Source: an uncultured Paraprevotella sp.
GTDB taxonomy: Bacteria; Bacteroidota; Bacteroidia; Bacteroidales; Bacteroidaceae
Direction of reading: 5' to 3'
DNA: 7,643 nucleotides
Assembly (NCBI GenBank): GCA_910584955.1
Contig: CAJUDC010000122.1
Span: 1-7,643 of the forward strand
Shown: piece after piece, positions 6,056-7,643 of the stretch
Layout: each line of letters opens with the position of its first letter
Numbering within the stretch: position 1 is the stretch's first letter
The notes under the pieces: generated by a model
Told to the model about the DNA's origin: nothing
What the model saw: only the letters and a program-made list of their open reading frames with translations
Databases searched by the model: none
Made by a program: the position numbers and the translations under genes

Positions 6056-6922
6056 TTATACACGGGCGCTTTCCAGCAGACGGATGCACTCGGCCAGCGA
6101 TTCTTCCCAATACGGGATTTCCATCCCGTAGGTTTCCTTTATCCGGGTTTTGTCCAGCACGGAATAATGCGGACGGGGCGCCGGCACCGGATACTCCTCC
6201 GTATGCAACGGACGCACCCGGCAGGAGGTGATTCCGGCTATGCGATGAATGGCTTTCGTGAAGTCGTACCAGGAGATGACCCCTTCGTTGCTGAAATGGT
6301 AGATACCGGCCACCGGTCCCTTGTCCAATATGGTAAAGATGGCGACGGCCAGATCGCGGGCATAGGTCGGTGTGCCCACCTGGTCGAAGATTACTCCCAA
6401 AGCGTCTTTCTCCCGTCCCAGACGAAGCATTGTCTTTACGAAGTTGTTTCCGTAAGTGGAATATAGCCAAGCCGTACGTATGACCACGCTCTGCGGACAA
6501 GCTGCCAGCACGCGCTCCTCGCCGGCCCGTTTCGTCCGCCCGTACACCGTAGCGGGACAGGTAGGATCCTCTTCCCGATAAGGTCTGTATTGCGTGCCGT
6601 CGAACACATAGTCTGTCGACACCTGTATCATCCAGCCTCCCCGGCGGGACACGGCCGCTGCCAGAGACCCCGGTGCCCGATGGTTCAGCCGGTCACACAG
6701 TTCCTCGCTCGTCTCCGCCTTGTCCACAGCCGTAAAAGCGGCGCAGTTCACCACGCAATCAATCCGGTTGGCCTCGATATAAGCCGTCACCGCGTCTTCA
6801 TCGGTAATATCCAGTTCGGCCACATCCGTAAAAAAATAAGTAAACTGTGTATACCGTCCGGCCAGTACCTGCATTTCATTGCCCAACTGACCGTTGCAAC
6901 CGGTAATCAATATATTCTTCAT
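6056..6922 (-). CDS. rfbD: dTDP-4-dehydrorhamnose reductase (RmlD/RfbD)
   Basis: This 288-residue protein is a full-length extended short-chain dehydrogenase that reduces dTDP-4-dehydro-L-rhamnose to dTDP-L-rhamnose with NAD(P)H, the last step in making the sugar donor for rhamnose-containing surface polysaccharides. The N-terminal Rossmann motif is TGCNGQLG (residues 7-14), typical of RmlD. The catalytic set is present: T103 in STDYVFDG (102-109), and Y127 and K131 in the YGRTK motif. Further family marks are VVNCAAFTAVDKAE (57-70), RTAWLY (149-154), a QVGTPTYARDLA segment (181-192) and the C-terminal RPHYSVLD (250-257) that contributes to the sugar-nucleotide site. It begins with ATG 13 bp after the DUF4924 stop, with an AAGG shortly before the start, and ends 20 bp before prfC. 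No rmlA, rmlB or rmlC lies in the window, so the rest of the pathway must be encoded elsewhere. The protein is cytosolic. Confidence 0.95.
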   Translation of the reverse strand: MKNILITGCNGQLGNEMQVLAGRYTQFTYFFTDVAELDITDEDAVTAYIEANRIDCVVNCAAFTAVDKAETSEELCDRLNHRAPGSLAAAVSRRGGWMIQVSTDYVFDGTQYRPYREEDPTCPATVYGRTKRAGEERVLAACPQSVVIRTAWLYSTYGNNFVKTMLRLGREKDALGVIFDQVGTPTYARDLAVAIFTILDKGPVAGIYHFSNEGVISWYDFTKAIHRIAGITSCRVRPLHTEEYPVPAPRPHYSVLDKTRIKETYGMEIPYWEESLAECIRLLESARV

Positions 6923-6935
6923 ACCTTATTATATA

Positions 6936-7481
6936 TTATTCAAACTTCAACTCACCCGCCTTGTCTTGCCTGTAATAGTCGGAAAGCAATCCCAGCAGCT
7001 TGGTAATGTCCTGTACGGCCCGTGCCGTCTCTCCACCGATGCTTTTATGCTGCAACTTCAGCAACATGACTCCGTAGAGCGCATCAAAACAGTTTTCCAG
7101 TTCGGACACCTCCTTGCTTCCACCCCGGCTCCGCAATTCTACGATGAAAGGGAGCACCTTATAATAAGCTGCCGAATAAAACGGGAACTTGGGCGAATTC
7201 AGCAATTGCAGATGCAGATCGGTCAGCCACAGGATGATGTTCTTATTGATTTGCAGATGACCGCCCTCTAGCACGTGCTCCGACCGCATCATCTCTATCA
7301 GATCGGCATACCACTGCACCTGTTCGGTCTGCTGCTCGGAAGGCAGCCGAAACGCATCCAGATAGTTGGCACGCAAGCGGTCTATATCCGCACCGTGCGC
7401 CCGGATCAAGTCCTCCACCTGCCACATATACAGCAAGTATTCCGCTATATTCTTTTCCTTAAGTTGTCTGGCTATAAACAT
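6936..7481 (-). CDS. DUF4924 family protein (function unknown)
   Basis: A 181-residue soluble, mostly alpha-helical protein beginning MFIARQLKEKNIAEYLLYMW. From recall of the family it matches DUF4924, a Bacteroidota protein of about this length with no established function. Visible marks are the N-terminal segment ending in WQVEDLIR, a central GGHLQINKNIILWLTDLHL segment (about residues 73-91), an AAYYKVLPFIVELR segment (about 104-117) and a FDALYGVMLLKLQ helix (about 133-145). There is no signal peptide, membrane helix or recognisable catalytic motif. I chose the ATG at 7481 because the family begins MFIA; the frame stays open upstream to 7574, but that extension lies inside the LysE reading region and looks non-protein-like. 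The gene sits 2 bp after the LysE stop and 13 bp before rfbD. The identity of the family is fairly secure; the role is unknown. Confidence 0.85.
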   Translation of the reverse strand: MFIARQLKEKNIAEYLLYMWQVEDLIRAHGADIDRLRANYLDAFRLPSEQQTEQVQWYADLIEMMRSEHVLEGGHLQINKNIILWLTDLHLQLLNSPKFPFYSAAYYKVLPFIVELRSRGGSKEVSELENCFDALYGVMLLKLQHKSIGGETARAVQDITKLLGLLSDYYRQDKAGELKFE

Positions 7482-7483
7482 GA

Positions 7484-7643
7484 CTAATAAAACGATAATC
7501 CGGTTAACGTGATGATGACACCGGCCACAGAGGCCACCATCACCACCCCGCCGATGATGCGGTTGAGCACCCAAATACCCTTGACGTCGAAACGGGTTCT
7601 CACTTTATTGATGCCGGCAGTCAGCATAAACCACCATATCAAA
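7484..7643 (-). CDS. LysE/RhtB-type membrane exporter, C-terminal end (partial)
   Basis: Only the last 52 residues are in the window; the gene continues past the right edge. Reading the minus strand from position 7642 gives an open frame ending in TAG at 7484-7486. It starts with an aromatic stretch (LIWWFMLTAGINKVR), passes through a short charged, amphipathic linker (RTRFDVKGIWVLNRIIGG) and ends in one hydrophobic helix (VVMVASVAGVIITLTGLSFY). This matches the C-terminus of LysE/RhtB-family exporters, six-helix inner-membrane proteins that export amino acids or related small molecules; the substrate cannot be told from this fragment. The stop lies only 2 bp before the start of the DUF4924 gene, so the two are probably co-transcribed and perhaps translationally coupled. 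The family call rests on the tail alone; another small polytopic membrane protein is possible. Confidence 0.7.
   Translation of the reverse strand, partial: LIWWFMLTAGINKVRTRFDVKGIWVLNRIIGGVVMVASVAGVIITLTGLSFY

Overview
The window looks like a chromosomal segment of a gut-type Bacteroidota, most likely Bacteroidaceae (Bacteroides or a close relative). This rests on family resemblance of the proteins: the DUF4924 protein, the Bacteroides-style Fmt, the short TsaC/YrdC protein and the ECF sigma factor. It also fits the A/T-rich start regions without strong Shine-Dalgarno sites. Base composition is moderate, about half GC by eye in the genes and clearly AT-rich between them. No species can be assigned from the sequence alone.

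Every gene I can support lies on the minus strand, so transcription runs from high to low coordinates. From the right edge: the C-terminal end of a LysE-type membrane exporter (7484-7643, cut by the window), a DUF4924 protein (6936-7481), dTDP-4-dehydrorhamnose reductase RmlD/RfbD (6056-6922), peptide chain release factor 3 PrfC (4470-6035), a TsaC/YrdC-type threonylcarbamoyl-AMP synthase (3898-4467), a ClC-family chloride channel or antiporter with two CBS domains (2094-3893, GTG start), and methionyl-tRNA formyltransferase Fmt (1106-2080). Gaps between these seven genes are only 2-20 bp and no terminator is visible inside, so they look like one operon. Three members serve translation: PrfC recycles termination factors, TsaC makes the precursor of the t6A tRNA modification, and Fmt formylates initiator tRNA. 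RmlD, ClC, LysE and DUF4924 are passengers of envelope, transport or unknown role.

After a 153-bp AT-rich gap comes a separate ECF-type RNA polymerase sigma factor (350-952). Its start codon sits in a 9-bp tandem repeat giving three in-frame ATGs. No anti-sigma gene follows it. Downstream is a striking array at 236-323: four copies of a 22-bp unit in exact register, whose units pair with each other to form a long perfect hairpin flanked by A and T runs. This probably acts as the sigma gene's terminator and may also be a repeat family or a protein-binding array. A 43-residue conserved-looking small protein (23-154) closes the window.

The core genes are ordinary housekeeping genes. The parts most worth a second look are the 22-bp repeat array, the repeated start of the sigma factor, and the ClC protein, which keeps the gating glutamate but has valine where proton-coupled exchangers usually carry the internal proton glutamate.
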